Assembly: GCA_018228705.1 (NCBI GenBank)
Contig: CP073694.1
Location: forward strand, 2,170,001 to 2,234,000
Length of the DNA: 64,000 nucleotides
Reading direction: 5' to 3'
From: Dysosmobacter sp. Marseille-Q4140
GTDB taxonomy: Bacteria > Bacillota > Clostridia > Oscillospirales > Oscillospiraceae
Under the pieces are notes generated by a model. That model was not told where the DNA came from and made no database searches. It saw only the letters and a program-made list of their open reading frames with translations. The position numbers and the translations under genes are program-made. How positions within the stretch are numbered: position 1 is the stretch's first letter; each line of letters starts with the position of its first letter. This document shows, one piece after another, positions 44,812-53,619 of this stretch.

Positions 44812-44851
44812 ATCATAAATGGATATTGGAGGAAAAGTCAATATTGACTTT
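44812..44851 (-). promoter_or_regulatory. Promoter of the lacI-tct operon with an 18-bp palindrome
   Basis: Minus strand TTGACT (44836-44841), 18-nt spacer, TATGAT (44812-44817). The -35 box lies inside a perfect 18-bp palindrome, AAAGTCAATATTGACTTT (44834-44851), which could bind a second regulator. From 44852 to 44965 nothing else is seen. Confidence 0.6.
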
Positions 44852-44965
44852 AAAAAAACGAATGATTTTGTATGATTAGACAAACGGGGCGGGAAATTTT
44901 CTACAATTTGGGCGATAAAGAAGCAAAAAACAGCCGTTTTTCTGTGCGGTGCCATAAGCGGGGTA

Positions 44966-45005
44966 AAGAAAAGGGGCGCCTGCTCTCACGCGCAGAGCAG
45001 ACGCC
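44966..45005 (-). terminator. Terminator of the lysR gene
   Basis: An 11-bp stem with one mismatch (44975-44986 with 44994-45005), followed on the minus strand by CCCCTTTTCTTT. Confidence 0.6.
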
Positions 45006-45059
45006 CGGACCTGGTTTTGAAGCGGGCAGACCCGCGGCATGGCGCTCCGGCGGAGCAGT

Positions 45060-45977
45060 TCAGCATCCCTCACCAGAGGCTGCGGGGGATGCCGGGCAGG
45101 TCTGCCGGAGAAAGCGGATCAGCTCCCAGCCCAGCTTGGGCAGATACCGTCCCTTTTTCATAAAAATTCCTACGTCAAAGACCAGCGGCTCCTGAAAGGG
45201 GCGCAGGACCAGCCCCTCGCAACCGGGCACCCGCTGGCCCTCCACGGCGCTGATAATGCCCACGTGGCGGCAGGACCACACCAGGTTTACCATGCAGAGG
45301 ATCTGGTTGTAATTGAGCACGATGTTGGGGGTGATCTGATACCGTTCAAATTCCTGGGTCATGACCCGGCACACCTTGGACTGCACGTCCATCATGATCA
45401 GCTTCTCCTGGGCCAGGAGCCGCAGGGGGATCCGCTCCAGCTCCGCCAGAGGGGAGTCGGGATGCAGCACCGCGTGGATCTCCGCCTTGACAATGGGGAT
45501 CCGCTCGAAGTCCTCCGCGCCGGGTCCCTCGGGAAAACCATTGTAGGCCAGATCCAGCTGCTCGCTTCGCACCATCTCCACATGCTTGTTCATGGAGCCT
45601 TCGTCCAGATAGATCTGGGCCCGGGGATGCTGCTCGGTGAAGGTGGAGAAGATCCGGGGGACCAGGTCGGTGAAGGCGTGGGACATCCCCAGCCGCAGCC
45701 GCTGCTCTGCGGAGTTGGCAAGATCCTGCATGGCGTTCTCTGTCTCCGTGCACAGCCGCAGGATCCGCTGGGCCCAGACCATGAACTGCTCGCCCTCATA
45801 GGTAAAGGCCACCTTTTTGGAGTTGCGTACGATCAGCTTGGCGCCCAGCTCCGTCTCCAAAGCGCTGATGGCGCTGGAGATGGCCGGCTGGGAGACATAG
45901 AGGGCCTCGCTGGCCTTGGTGAAATTCTTATACCGATATACCGCGTTGAGATACTGGAGGTGCCGCAGATTGAACAT
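45060..45977 (-). CDS. LysR-family transcriptional regulator
   Basis: Regulator of 305 residues with an N-terminal winged HTH (FTKASEALYVSQPAISSAIS, residues 18-38) and a C-terminal effector-binding domain. It is divergent from the GntP permease and dehydrogenase complex, which it probably activates. The inducer is likely the transported acid. Confidence 0.92.
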   Translation of the reverse strand: MFNLRHLQYLNAVYRYKNFTKASEALYVSQPAISSAISALETELGAKLIVRNSKKVAFTYEGEQFMVWAQRILRLCTETENAMQDLANSAEQRLRLGMSHAFTDLVPRIFSTFTEQHPRAQIYLDEGSMNKHVEMVRSEQLDLAYNGFPEGPGAEDFERIPIVKAEIHAVLHPDSPLAELERIPLRLLAQEKLIMMDVQSKVCRVMTQEFERYQITPNIVLNYNQILCMVNLVWSCRHVGIISAVEGQRVPGCEGLVLRPFQEPLVFDVGIFMKKGRYLPKLGWELIRFLRQTCPASPAASGEGC

Positions 45978-46089
45978 TGCCGTACCCGCCTTTCCGGAAT
46001 TTTCTTGACTAAAGAATAAGATAGAGTTATAAAAAAGTCAAGACGACCTTATGCTAGTGGATACTATGGATAAATTTTTCACAAGCCAA

Positions 46090-46112
46090 CCATAAATTCT
46101 TGTTATTTATGG
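46090..46112. promoter_or_regulatory. LysR-type operator in the divergent region
   Basis: CCATAAAT (46090-46097) and ATTTATGG (46105-46112) form an inverted repeat with a 7-nt spacer that fits the T-N11-A pattern of LysR sites. A possible -10 TATAAG for the rightward operon lies at 46133-46138, with no good -35, as for an activated promoter. Confidence 0.55.
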
Positions 46113-46242
46113 ATAATTTATCGGTATTTTACTATAAGCTCGCCACGCTCTACAATACGACATAGGGAAATTGAATTCAAAAAGGAGGCATATCCCGAAC
46201 CGGCGTGAGCCGGGACCAACAAAGATCGAAAGGAAGAGAGAT

Positions 46243-47559
46243 ATGATCGTACTGAGCGTGGTAGGAATTCTCCTGGCATTTGGCGTCCTGGTCTTTGCGG
46301 CGTACAAAAAAATCAGCATGTTCCTGGCGGCGGTCATTGCGGCGTCCCTGGTGGCGCTGTTCAGCGGCCTGCCGGTGGCGGCGTCCATGGTGGGTGCGGA
46401 GGGCCCCTTCCTGATCGGCATGAAGGACTTCGTGGGCAGCTGGCTGGTCATCTTCGCCATGGGTGCCCTGCTGGGCGCGCTGTATGACAAGAGCGGCGCC
46501 ACCTGGCGCATCAGCAGCACCCTCATCAACAAGGCGGGCACCCAGTGGACCCTGCTGATCTACGTGCTGGTGGGCGGCCTCCTGGTCTACGGCGGCATCC
46601 AGGTCACTGTTATGATCTTCGTGCTGCTGCCCTTCGCCAAGATCCTCTTCCCCAAGGCGGGCATCCCCTGGTACTTGTTCCCCGGCATCACCGGCCTGGC
46701 CATCGCCACCTTTGCCATGGGCCAGATGCCCGGCAGTCTGCAGATGCAGAACATCATTCCCTCTCAGATCCTGGGCACGTCCCTGACCGCCGCCCCGGTG
46801 GAGGGCGTGCTGGCCACGCTGTTCATGGTGGTGTTCGGCGTGGGCTATCTCTCCTGGGAGGCCAAGAAGGGCCGGGATACCCCCGAGGCGGCCATTGAGC
46901 TCTATCAGGTCCAGGGCGGCACCCTGGACGAGGCGGAGCTGGAGGGGCGGGCCCCGGGCTTCTGGGTGTCCCTGATCCCCATGGTGGTGGCCTTCGTTCT
47001 CATCAACGGCGTGAAGGTGGAGCTGCTCTACGGTCTGGGCGCCGGCTGCGTGCTGTCGGTGCTGATGTTCTGGAAGTCCCTGGGCGGCCTCACCGGTATC
47101 CGGGACGTGGTGTCCGAGGGCTTCAACAACGGCATCTTCCCCTGCATCATCATCGCCTCCGTGGTGGGCGTGGGCAAGGTCATCTCCGCCACGGACGTGT
47201 TCGCCCTGATCCAGGGCAACATCATCAACCTGCCTCTGCCGGGCCTCCTGAAGGTGGCGGCCATCACCACCATCATCGCCGGCATCACCGGCTCCGCCTC
47301 CGGCGGTCTGACCATCGCCCTGGAGCTGTTCGGCGAGACCTTCATGTCCTGGGGCTACACCCCGGAGATCATCCACCGGGTGGCCTCCATCGCCTGCGGC
47401 GGCCTGGATACCCTGCCCTGGAACGGCACCGTGGTCATGCTGTTTGCCCTGTCCGGCGTGTCCTACAAGAAGGGCTACAAGCACGTGGCGGTGGAGACGG
47501 TGATCCTGCCGCTGCTGTCCCTGATCCCTGTGTTCCTTTACTATTCCATCACCCACTGA
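46243..47559 (+). CDS. GntP-family permease
   Basis: Organic-acid symporter of 438 residues with about 12 hydrophobic segments, the usual size of GntP proteins. The ATG at 46243 follows AAAGGAAGAG; a longer frame upstream is not supported by a binding site. Its place before the dehydrogenase genes suggests it imports their substrate, such as a hydroxy or keto acid. It is only distantly similar to the frameshifted permease at 30293. Confidence 0.88.
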   Translation: MIVLSVVGILLAFGVLVFAAYKKISMFLAAVIAASLVALFSGLPVAASMVGAEGPFLIGMKDFVGSWLVIFAMGALLGALYDKSGATWRISSTLINKAGTQWTLLIYVLVGGLLVYGGIQVTVMIFVLLPFAKILFPKAGIPWYLFPGITGLAIATFAMGQMPGSLQMQNIIPSQILGTSLTAAPVEGVLATLFMVVFGVGYLSWEAKKGRDTPEAAIELYQVQGGTLDEAELEGRAPGFWVSLIPMVVAFVLINGVKVELLYGLGAGCVLSVLMFWKSLGGLTGIRDVVSEGFNNGIFPCIIIASVVGVGKVISATDVFALIQGNIINLPLPGLLKVAAITTIIAGITGSASGGLTIALELFGETFMSWGYTPEIIHRVASIACGGLDTLPWNGTVVMLFALSGVSYKKGYKHVAVETVILPLLSLIPVFLYYSITH

Positions 47560-47585
47560 AGTAACGAGAAAGGTCGTGTGAAATC

Positions 47586-48575
47586 GTGGCAACCTATGAA
47601 AAAGACTTCCTGATGCAGCTCTACCGCACCATGGTCCGCATCCGCGCCTTTGAGGAGAAGGCCGCCGAGTGCTTCACCAAGGGAATGCTGGCGGGCAACA
47701 TCCACCTGAGCATCGGGCAGGAGGCGGCGGAGGCCGGCGCCTTTGCGGCCATCGGTCCCCAGGACTACTTCACCTCCACCCACCGGGGCCACGGCCACGC
47801 CATTGCCCGGGGCGCGGACCCCAATCTGGCCATGGCGGAGCTGTTCGGCAAGGCCACCGGCTACTGCAAGGGCAAGGGCGGCTCCATGCACATCGCGGAC
47901 ATGGAGAAGATGAACCACCTGGGCGCCAACGGCATCGTGGGCGCGGGCCAGCCTATCTCCGCCGGCAGCGCCCTGGCCTCCAAGATCATGGGCGACGGCG
48001 CGGTCACCGTGGGGTGCTTCGGCGACGGCTCCACAAACGAGGGCTCCTTCCACGAGGCGCTGAACATGGCGGCCGCCTGGAAGCTGCCCCTGGTGTGGTT
48101 CATTGAGAACAACTGCTACGGCGTGTCCACGGAGATCCACCGGGTCACCAACACGCCGGACCTGGCCTCCCGTGCCGCGGCCTACGGCGTGCCCTACGCC
48201 GTAGTGGACGGCACCGACGCCACCGCAGTCTACGAGGCCATGGTCACCGCCATGGACCACGCCCGCTCCGGCCAGGGCCCCTACGTGGTGGAGGCCAAGG
48301 TGTACCGCTATCAGGGCCACTACTGCGGCGACCCGGCGGTATACCGGCCCAAGGAGTACATGGAGGAGGCCCTGGAAAAGGACGGCATCGAGAAGCTGGG
48401 CCGGCGCCTGCTGGACGCCGGTGCGACGGCGGAGGAGCTGGAGACCGTCAAGCAGGCGGCAGAGGAGGAGATGGCCGCGGCGGTGAAGTTCGCCGACGAG
48501 TCCCCCTATCCCGATCCTGCCACGGTGCTGGATGACATGTATGTGAGCGACAACGAAAGGTGTGTGGCGAGATGA
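47586..48575 (+). CDS. acoA: Acetoin/2-oxoacid dehydrogenase E1, alpha subunit
   Basis: TPP-dependent subunit of 329 residues. The TPP/Mg motif is GDGSTNEGSFHEAL (near 141) with the closing NN in IENN (near 172). GTG start at 47586 after AGAAAGG. It decarboxylates a 2-oxo acid (or cleaves acetoin) and passes the acyl group to E2. It is 27 bases after the GntP gene. Confidence 0.88.
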   Translation: MATYEKDFLMQLYRTMVRIRAFEEKAAECFTKGMLAGNIHLSIGQEAAEAGAFAAIGPQDYFTSTHRGHGHAIARGADPNLAMAELFGKATGYCKGKGGSMHIADMEKMNHLGANGIVGAGQPISAGSALASKIMGDGAVTVGCFGDGSTNEGSFHEALNMAAAWKLPLVWFIENNCYGVSTEIHRVTNTPDLASRAAAYGVPYAVVDGTDATAVYEAMVTAMDHARSGQGPYVVEAKVYRYQGHYCGDPAVYRPKEYMEEALEKDGIEKLGRRLLDAGATAEELETVKQAAEEEMAAAVKFADESPYPDPATVLDDMYVSDNERCVAR

Positions 48576-49552
48576 GCAAGAAGATCACTGTCAGCAAGGC
48601 CATCGGCGAGGCTTTGCACGAGGAGATGCTCCGGGACGAGAAGGTCTTTATCATGGGCGAGGACATGGCGGTCATGGGCAACGTGTTCGCCATCACCAAG
48701 GGCTTCCTGGAGGAATTCGGCCCCAACCGGGTCATTGACACCCCCATTTCCGAGGAGGGCTTCGTGGGCATGGCCGTGGGCGCCGCTGTCCGCGGCATGC
48801 GGCCCGTGGTGGAACTGATGTACGACGACTTCGCCACCGAGTGCGCCGATCCCCTGTTCAACCAGGCCGCCAAGATCCGCTACATGACCGGCGGCCAGTG
48901 CAACGTGCCCATGGTCCTGCGGGCCCCCATGGGCGCCGGCCGCCGCAACGCCGGCCAGCACTCCCAGTCCCTGGAAAACTTCTTCTGCCACTTCCCGGGC
49001 TTGAAGGTGGTGGCCCCCTGCACCGCCAAGGACGCCAAGGGCATGCTGAAGGCCGCCATCCGGGACGACGACCCCGTCATTTTCCTGGAGCACAAGCTGC
49101 TCTACGCCCGCAAGGAGGAGATCCCCGAGGGCGAGTACGTGATCCCCCTGGGCCAGGCGGAGGTCAAGCGGGAGGGCACCGACCTGACCGTCATCACCTG
49201 GAGCCGGGAGGTGAACTTCTCTCTGGAGGCCGCGGAGACCCTGGCCGCCCAGGGCATCAGCGTGGAGGTCCTGGATCTGCGGAGCCTGGTGCCTCTGGAC
49301 TGGGACGCCATCGTCCGCTCCGTGTCCAAGACCCACAACGTGGTCATCGTCTCCGAGGAGGTCAAGCGCGGCAGCTACGCCGGCGAACTCTCCGCCCAGA
49401 TCGCCGAGGAGCTCTTCGACGAGCTGGACGCCCCGGTGGAGCGGGTATGCGGCCTGAACATCTGCTCGCCCTTCAGCCCGGTGCTGGAGGATCAGAACTT
49501 CCCCCACCCGGAGGACATCGTCCGGGCGGTCAAGCGGGTTCTGAACAAGTAA
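48572..49552 (+). CDS. acoB: Acetoin/2-oxoacid dehydrogenase E1, beta subunit
   Basis: Transketolase-like partner of 326 residues with the typical GEDMAVMGN, EEGFVGMAVGAA and C-terminal LNICSPFSP sequences. The ATG overlaps the E1-alpha stop (ATGA), and CGAAAGG lies before it. Forms the E1 heterotetramer with the preceding gene product. Confidence 0.9.
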   Translation: MSKKITVSKAIGEALHEEMLRDEKVFIMGEDMAVMGNVFAITKGFLEEFGPNRVIDTPISEEGFVGMAVGAAVRGMRPVVELMYDDFATECADPLFNQAAKIRYMTGGQCNVPMVLRAPMGAGRRNAGQHSQSLENFFCHFPGLKVVAPCTAKDAKGMLKAAIRDDDPVIFLEHKLLYARKEEIPEGEYVIPLGQAEVKREGTDLTVITWSREVNFSLEAAETLAAQGISVEVLDLRSLVPLDWDAIVRSVSKTHNVVIVSEEVKRGSYAGELSAQIAEELFDELDAPVERVCGLNICSPFSPVLEDQNFPHPEDIVRAVKRVLNK

Positions 49553-49565
49553 GGAGGGGACGAGC

Positions 49566-50795
49566 ATGGCATATGAAGTGTTGATGCCCCAGCTGGGGCT
49601 GACCATGGAGGAGGGCACCGTCTCCAAGTGGCTCAAACAGGAGGGCGAGGCCGTGAAGGCCGGGGAGGCCATCCTGGAGATCACCACCGACAAGCTGACC
49701 AATGAGGTCCTCAGCGAGCACGACGGCGTCCTTTTGAAGATCGTGGCCCAGGAGGGGGAGGACATCCCCGTCAAGGGTCTGCTTGCTTACATCGGCCAGA
49801 GCGGCGAGGCCGTGGGCGGCGCCGCCCCGGATGCCGCACCCGCCGCACCCGCGGCTGCCCCTGCGGCTGCCGCGCCTGCCGCGCCCGCGCCTGCGGCCGC
49901 GCCCAACGGCGCCCGGATCCGCATCTCCCCCCTGGCCCGCAAGACTGCGGCCAAGCTGGGCGTGGACTACACGGCCCTCCGGGGCACCGGCCCCTCCGGC
50001 CGGATCGTCCAGCGGGATATCCTGGCCGCGGCCCAGGCCCAAAAGGAGACCGCTGCGGCCCCTGTGCCCGCGCCTGCGCCCGCCCCGGCGTCTGCTGGGC
50101 TGGAGCTGATGGAGGGCGACACCGTGACGAAGCTCACCGGCATGCGCAAGGTGGTGGCGGAGCGGATGTCCCGGTCCCACAGCGAGATCCCCTCCGTGAC
50201 CCAGACCACCAAGGTGGACGTGACGGAGCTGATGCGGTTCCGCAAGCTCCTCCAGCAGGAGAGCGGCACCAAGTACTCCGTCAACGATCTGATCCTCAAG
50301 GCCGTTGCCAAGGTCCTGCGCCAGCACCCGGAGATCCTGGTCAGCTACGACGGCGGCCAGATGATCCAGCGGGCCCATGTGAATTTGGGCATGGCCGTGG
50401 CCCTGGACGCGGGGCTCATCGTCCCCGTGATCCGGGACGCCGACCGGCTGAGCCTGGACGCCCTGTCCGCCGCCGCCCGGGACCTGGCGGAGCGGGCCAA
50501 GAACAACCATCTCACGGCGGACGAGTACAAGGGCTCCACCTTCACCGTCTCCAACCTGGGTATGTTCGGCGTGGAGAGCTTCACGCCCATCATCAACCAG
50601 CCGGACGCCGGGATCCTGGGCGTGTGCGCCGTGGAGGACGAGCTGGTCATGGACGACGAGGGGACCATCTCCAAGCACCAGGTCATGCGGGTGTCCTTCA
50701 CCTTTGACCACCGGCTGATCGACGGCGCCGTGGCGGCCAAGTTCGCCCTGGACCTGCGGGACCTGCTGCAGGCGCCCATGCGGATCCTGCTGTGA
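49566..50795 (+). CDS. acoC: 2-oxoacid/acetoin dehydrogenase E2 acyltransferase
   Basis: Core subunit of 409 residues: an N-terminal lipoyl domain (1-80, lipoylated Lys in TTDKLTNEV), an Ala/Pro-rich hinge, an E1/E3-binding domain (RISPLARKTAAKLGV, near 118), a second hinge and the catalytic domain ending with DHRLIDGAVAA (HxxxDG site). It accepts an acyl group from E1 and makes acyl-CoA. GGAGGGGACG precedes the ATG. Confidence 0.92.
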   Translation: MAYEVLMPQLGLTMEEGTVSKWLKQEGEAVKAGEAILEITTDKLTNEVLSEHDGVLLKIVAQEGEDIPVKGLLAYIGQSGEAVGGAAPDAAPAAPAAAPAAAAPAAPAPAAAPNGARIRISPLARKTAAKLGVDYTALRGTGPSGRIVQRDILAAAQAQKETAAAPVPAPAPAPASAGLELMEGDTVTKLTGMRKVVAERMSRSHSEIPSVTQTTKVDVTELMRFRKLLQQESGTKYSVNDLILKAVAKVLRQHPEILVSYDGGQMIQRAHVNLGMAVALDAGLIVPVIRDADRLSLDALSAAARDLAERAKNNHLTADEYKGSTFTVSNLGMFGVESFTPIINQPDAGILGVCAVEDELVMDDEGTISKHQVMRVSFTFDHRLIDGAVAAKFALDLRDLLQAPMRILL

Positions 50796-50810
50796 CGGAG
50801 GGCGCGTGCA

Positions 50811-52538
50811 ATGGCTTATGAACTGAAAATGCCCCAGCTGGGGCTGACCATGGAGGAGGGCACCGTCTCCAAGTGGCTCAAGCGGGAGGGCGACGCCGTG
50901 GCGGCCGGGGAGGCCGTCCTGGAGATCACCACCGACAAGCTGACCAACGAGGTCGCCAGCGAGCAGAGCGGCGTCCTTTTGAAGATCGTGGCCCGGGAGG
51001 GCGACGACGTGCCCGTAAAGGGCACCCTGGGCTGGATCGGCCAGAGCGGCGAGGCCGTGCCCGGCGCCGCGCCTGCCGCTTCTGCGGCGGCCCCTGCGCC
51101 CGCTGCGGTCTCTGCCGCGGCAGGACCCAAGACCGTCATCGTGGTGGGCGGCGGCCCCGGCGGCTACGTGGCCGCCATCCGCGCCGCCCAGCTGGGCGCC
51201 TCCGTCACCGTGGTGGAGAAGGAGCACCTGGGCGGCACCTGTTTGAACATCGGCTGCATCCCCACCAAGTGCCTGCTCCACAGCGCCGAGCTGATGGAGG
51301 ACATCCGGACCCAGGGCAGGGAGATCGGCATTGAGGTGGAGGGTGTGAAGGTGAACTTCCCCCAGGTCATCGCCCACAAGAACGCCGTCTCCAAGCAGCT
51401 GACCGGCGGCATTGCCGCCCTGCTGAAGGCCAACAAGGTGGCGAAGATCGACGGCGAGGCCAGCTTCACCGCCCCGGGTAAACTGTCCGTGAAGAAGGCC
51501 GACGGCACCGTGGAGGCCATGACCGCCGACGCCATCATCGTGGCTACCGGCTCCGTCAACGCCGTGCCTCCCATCCCCGGCATCAAGGAAAACCCCAACT
51601 GCATCGACTCCACCGGCGCCCTGAGCCTGGAGGCCCTGCCCAAGTCCATGGTGGTCATCGGCGGCGGCGTCATCGGCCTGGAGCTGGCCTGCGCCTACGC
51701 CGCCTTCGGCACCAAGATCACGGTGGTGGAGGCCATGGACCACATGCTGCCCATGCTGGACGGGGAGCTTACCAAGATCGGTGTGGCCCACATGAAGAAG
51801 ATGGGCATGGAGTTCAACCTGGAGTGCCCCGTGCAGTCCGTGGAGGCCTCCCCTGTGGGCGCCAAGGTCACTTGCCGGAACAAGGCCGGCGAGACCGTCA
51901 GCTTTGAGGCGGAGAAGGTCCTGGTGGCCATCGGCCGCAAGGCCAACACCGCCAGCCTGAACCTGGAGGCCGGCGGGCTGAACAACGACCGCGGCCGCAT
52001 CCTGGTCAACGACAGGATGGAGACCAACGTCCCCGGCGTGTACGCCATCGGCGACTGCGTGTTCGGCCGCGCCCAGCTGGCCCACACCGCCAGCGCCATG
52101 GGCGAGGTGGCCGCTGAGAACATTATGGGCATGGATGCCAAGTACGACGAGTCCACCAACCCCACCTGCGTGTACATCGAGCCGGAGGCCGCCTCCGTGG
52201 GCCTCACCGAGGAGCAGGCCAAGGCCAAGGGCATCGACTACAAGGTGGGCAAGTTCCCCATGAGCGCCAACGGCAAGGCCCTGATCCTCAACGGCGGCGA
52301 GGGCCTGGTGAAGATCATCGCCGGGGCGGAGTACGGCGAGGTTTTGGGCATGCACATCATCGGGCCCCGGGCCACGGATCTCATCGCCGAGGGCGCCCTG
52401 GCCATCGGCGGAGAGATGACCCTGGACGAGATCATCGCCACCATCCACTCCCACCCCACCGTCACCGAGACCATGCGGGAGTGCGCCCTGGACGCCCTGG
52501 GCCGGGCGGTCCACATCCCGCCCCGGAAGAAGAAATAA
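50811..52538 (+). CDS. acoL: Dihydrolipoamide dehydrogenase (E3) with an N-terminal lipoyl domain
   Basis: Fusion of 575 residues: a lipoyl domain (1-80) almost copied from E2, an Ala-rich linker, then a full flavoprotein dehydrogenase with VVGGGPGG (near 107), the redox pair CLNIGC (near 145), GGGVIGLEL (near 285) and the catalytic HSHPT (near 547). It regenerates lipoamide with NAD+. Such lipoyl-E3 fusions are common in Firmicutes. GGAGGGCGC is before the ATG. Confidence 0.93.
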   Translation: MAYELKMPQLGLTMEEGTVSKWLKREGDAVAAGEAVLEITTDKLTNEVASEQSGVLLKIVAREGDDVPVKGTLGWIGQSGEAVPGAAPAASAAAPAPAAVSAAAGPKTVIVVGGGPGGYVAAIRAAQLGASVTVVEKEHLGGTCLNIGCIPTKCLLHSAELMEDIRTQGREIGIEVEGVKVNFPQVIAHKNAVSKQLTGGIAALLKANKVAKIDGEASFTAPGKLSVKKADGTVEAMTADAIIVATGSVNAVPPIPGIKENPNCIDSTGALSLEALPKSMVVIGGGVIGLELACAYAAFGTKITVVEAMDHMLPMLDGELTKIGVAHMKKMGMEFNLECPVQSVEASPVGAKVTCRNKAGETVSFEAEKVLVAIGRKANTASLNLEAGGLNNDRGRILVNDRMETNVPGVYAIGDCVFGRAQLAHTASAMGEVAAENIMGMDAKYDESTNPTCVYIEPEAASVGLTEEQAKAKGIDYKVGKFPMSANGKALILNGGEGLVKIIAGAEYGEVLGMHIIGPRATDLIAEGALAIGGEMTLDEIIATIHSHPTVTETMRECALDALGRAVHIPPRKKK

Positions 52539-52574
52539 GAGCCCCATTATCTTGACAACAGGAGGAACGCGAGC

Positions 52575-53462
52575 ATGAAAACCATCGGATATCTGGGCCT
52601 GGGCGTCATGGGCTACGGCATGACGTCCAACCTGATCGATAAGAGCGGCGGCGATGTCTATGGCTACGACCCGGTGCCCGCCCTGCGGGAGCGGTTCGCC
52701 GCCCGGGGCGGCAAGGCCCTGGACCAGGCCCGGACCCTCTATGAGACCTGCGACATCATCTTCATGTGCCTGCCCACCAACGCCATCGTCAAGGCCACCA
52801 TCACGGAGATCATGGAGATCGCCCGACCCGGGACCATTCTGGTGGACATGGGCTCCACCTCTCCCTACGTGATCCAGGACCTGCACAAGACCGCTCTGGA
52901 AAAGGGGTTCCATCTGCTGGACTCCCCCGTCAGCGGCGGCGAGATCGGCGCCAACGGCGGCTCCCTGGTCATCATGTGCGGCGGCGAGCGGGAGGTCTTT
53001 GAGACCGTGAAGCCCTATTTGCAGATGATGGGCAAGACCGTGACCTACATGGGGCCCTCCGGCTGCGGCAGCACCGCCAAGGTGGCCAACAACATGATGG
53101 TGGGCATCCACCTGCTGGCCATGGGCGAGGCCTTCGCCTTTGCCAAGAAGGCGGGCCTGGATCCCCAGACCCTCTTCGACGCCATCAAGGGCGGCTTTGC
53201 CCAGAGCGCCGTTATGGACGTGAAGGTGCCCAAGACCCTCAGCCGGGACTTCTCCGCCAGCGCCCGCATCGCCGTCCACCTCAAGGACGTGAACAACGCC
53301 ATGGAGCTGGCCGGCCATCTGGGCGTGGATCTGCCCATGACCAAAATCGTCAAGGAGCAGATGGACTGGATGGATGCCCACGGCATGATCGACGAGGATC
53401 AGTGCGCCCTGGTGAAGTACTACGAGGACGCCATGGGCGTGGAGATCCGGTCCGACCGGTGA
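52575..53462 (+). CDS. 3-hydroxyisobutyrate dehydrogenase family oxidoreductase
   Basis: NAD(P)-dependent beta-hydroxyacid dehydrogenase of 295 residues, with a Rossmann start IGYLGLGVMGYGM, the substrate-binding motif DSPVSGGEIGA (near 118) and the catalytic Lys in KVANNMMVGIH (near 175). It would interconvert a beta-hydroxyacid and a semialdehyde (3-hydroxyisobutyrate, tartronate semialdehyde/glycerate or similar), and it ends the operon with the dehydrogenase complex. Confidence 0.88.
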   Translation: MKTIGYLGLGVMGYGMTSNLIDKSGGDVYGYDPVPALRERFAARGGKALDQARTLYETCDIIFMCLPTNAIVKATITEIMEIARPGTILVDMGSTSPYVIQDLHKTALEKGFHLLDSPVSGGEIGANGGSLVIMCGGEREVFETVKPYLQMMGKTVTYMGPSGCGSTAKVANNMMVGIHLLAMGEAFAFAKKAGLDPQTLFDAIKGGFAQSAVMDVKVPKTLSRDFSASARIAVHLKDVNNAMELAGHLGVDLPMTKIVKEQMDWMDAHGMIDEDQCALVKYYEDAMGVEIRSDR

Positions 53463-53475
53463 TCTGATCAGCAAC

Positions 53476-53521
53476 CGCCCCGCCTGTCAGGCCCCGCGCC
53501 CGGCAGGCGGGGCGATTTTTT
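53476..53521 (+). terminator. Terminator after the dehydrogenase operon
   Basis: An 11-bp GC stem (53476-53486 with 53504-53514) followed by ATTTTTT. Confidence 0.75.
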
Positions 53522-53542
53522 GCCCCGGCGGGGCCGGACCGT

Positions 53543-53571
53543 TTGACGGATGACGCCGCCGCTGGTACAAT
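53543..53571 (+). promoter_or_regulatory. Promoter of the malY-type gene
   Basis: TTGACG (53543-53548), exactly 17 nt, TACAAT (53566-53571), about 50 bases before the start at 53620. Confidence 0.7.
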
Positions 53572-53619
53572 CAATAGAGAAAAAACACGCGGACAGACCG
53601 CGATGGGAGGGACCGCACC

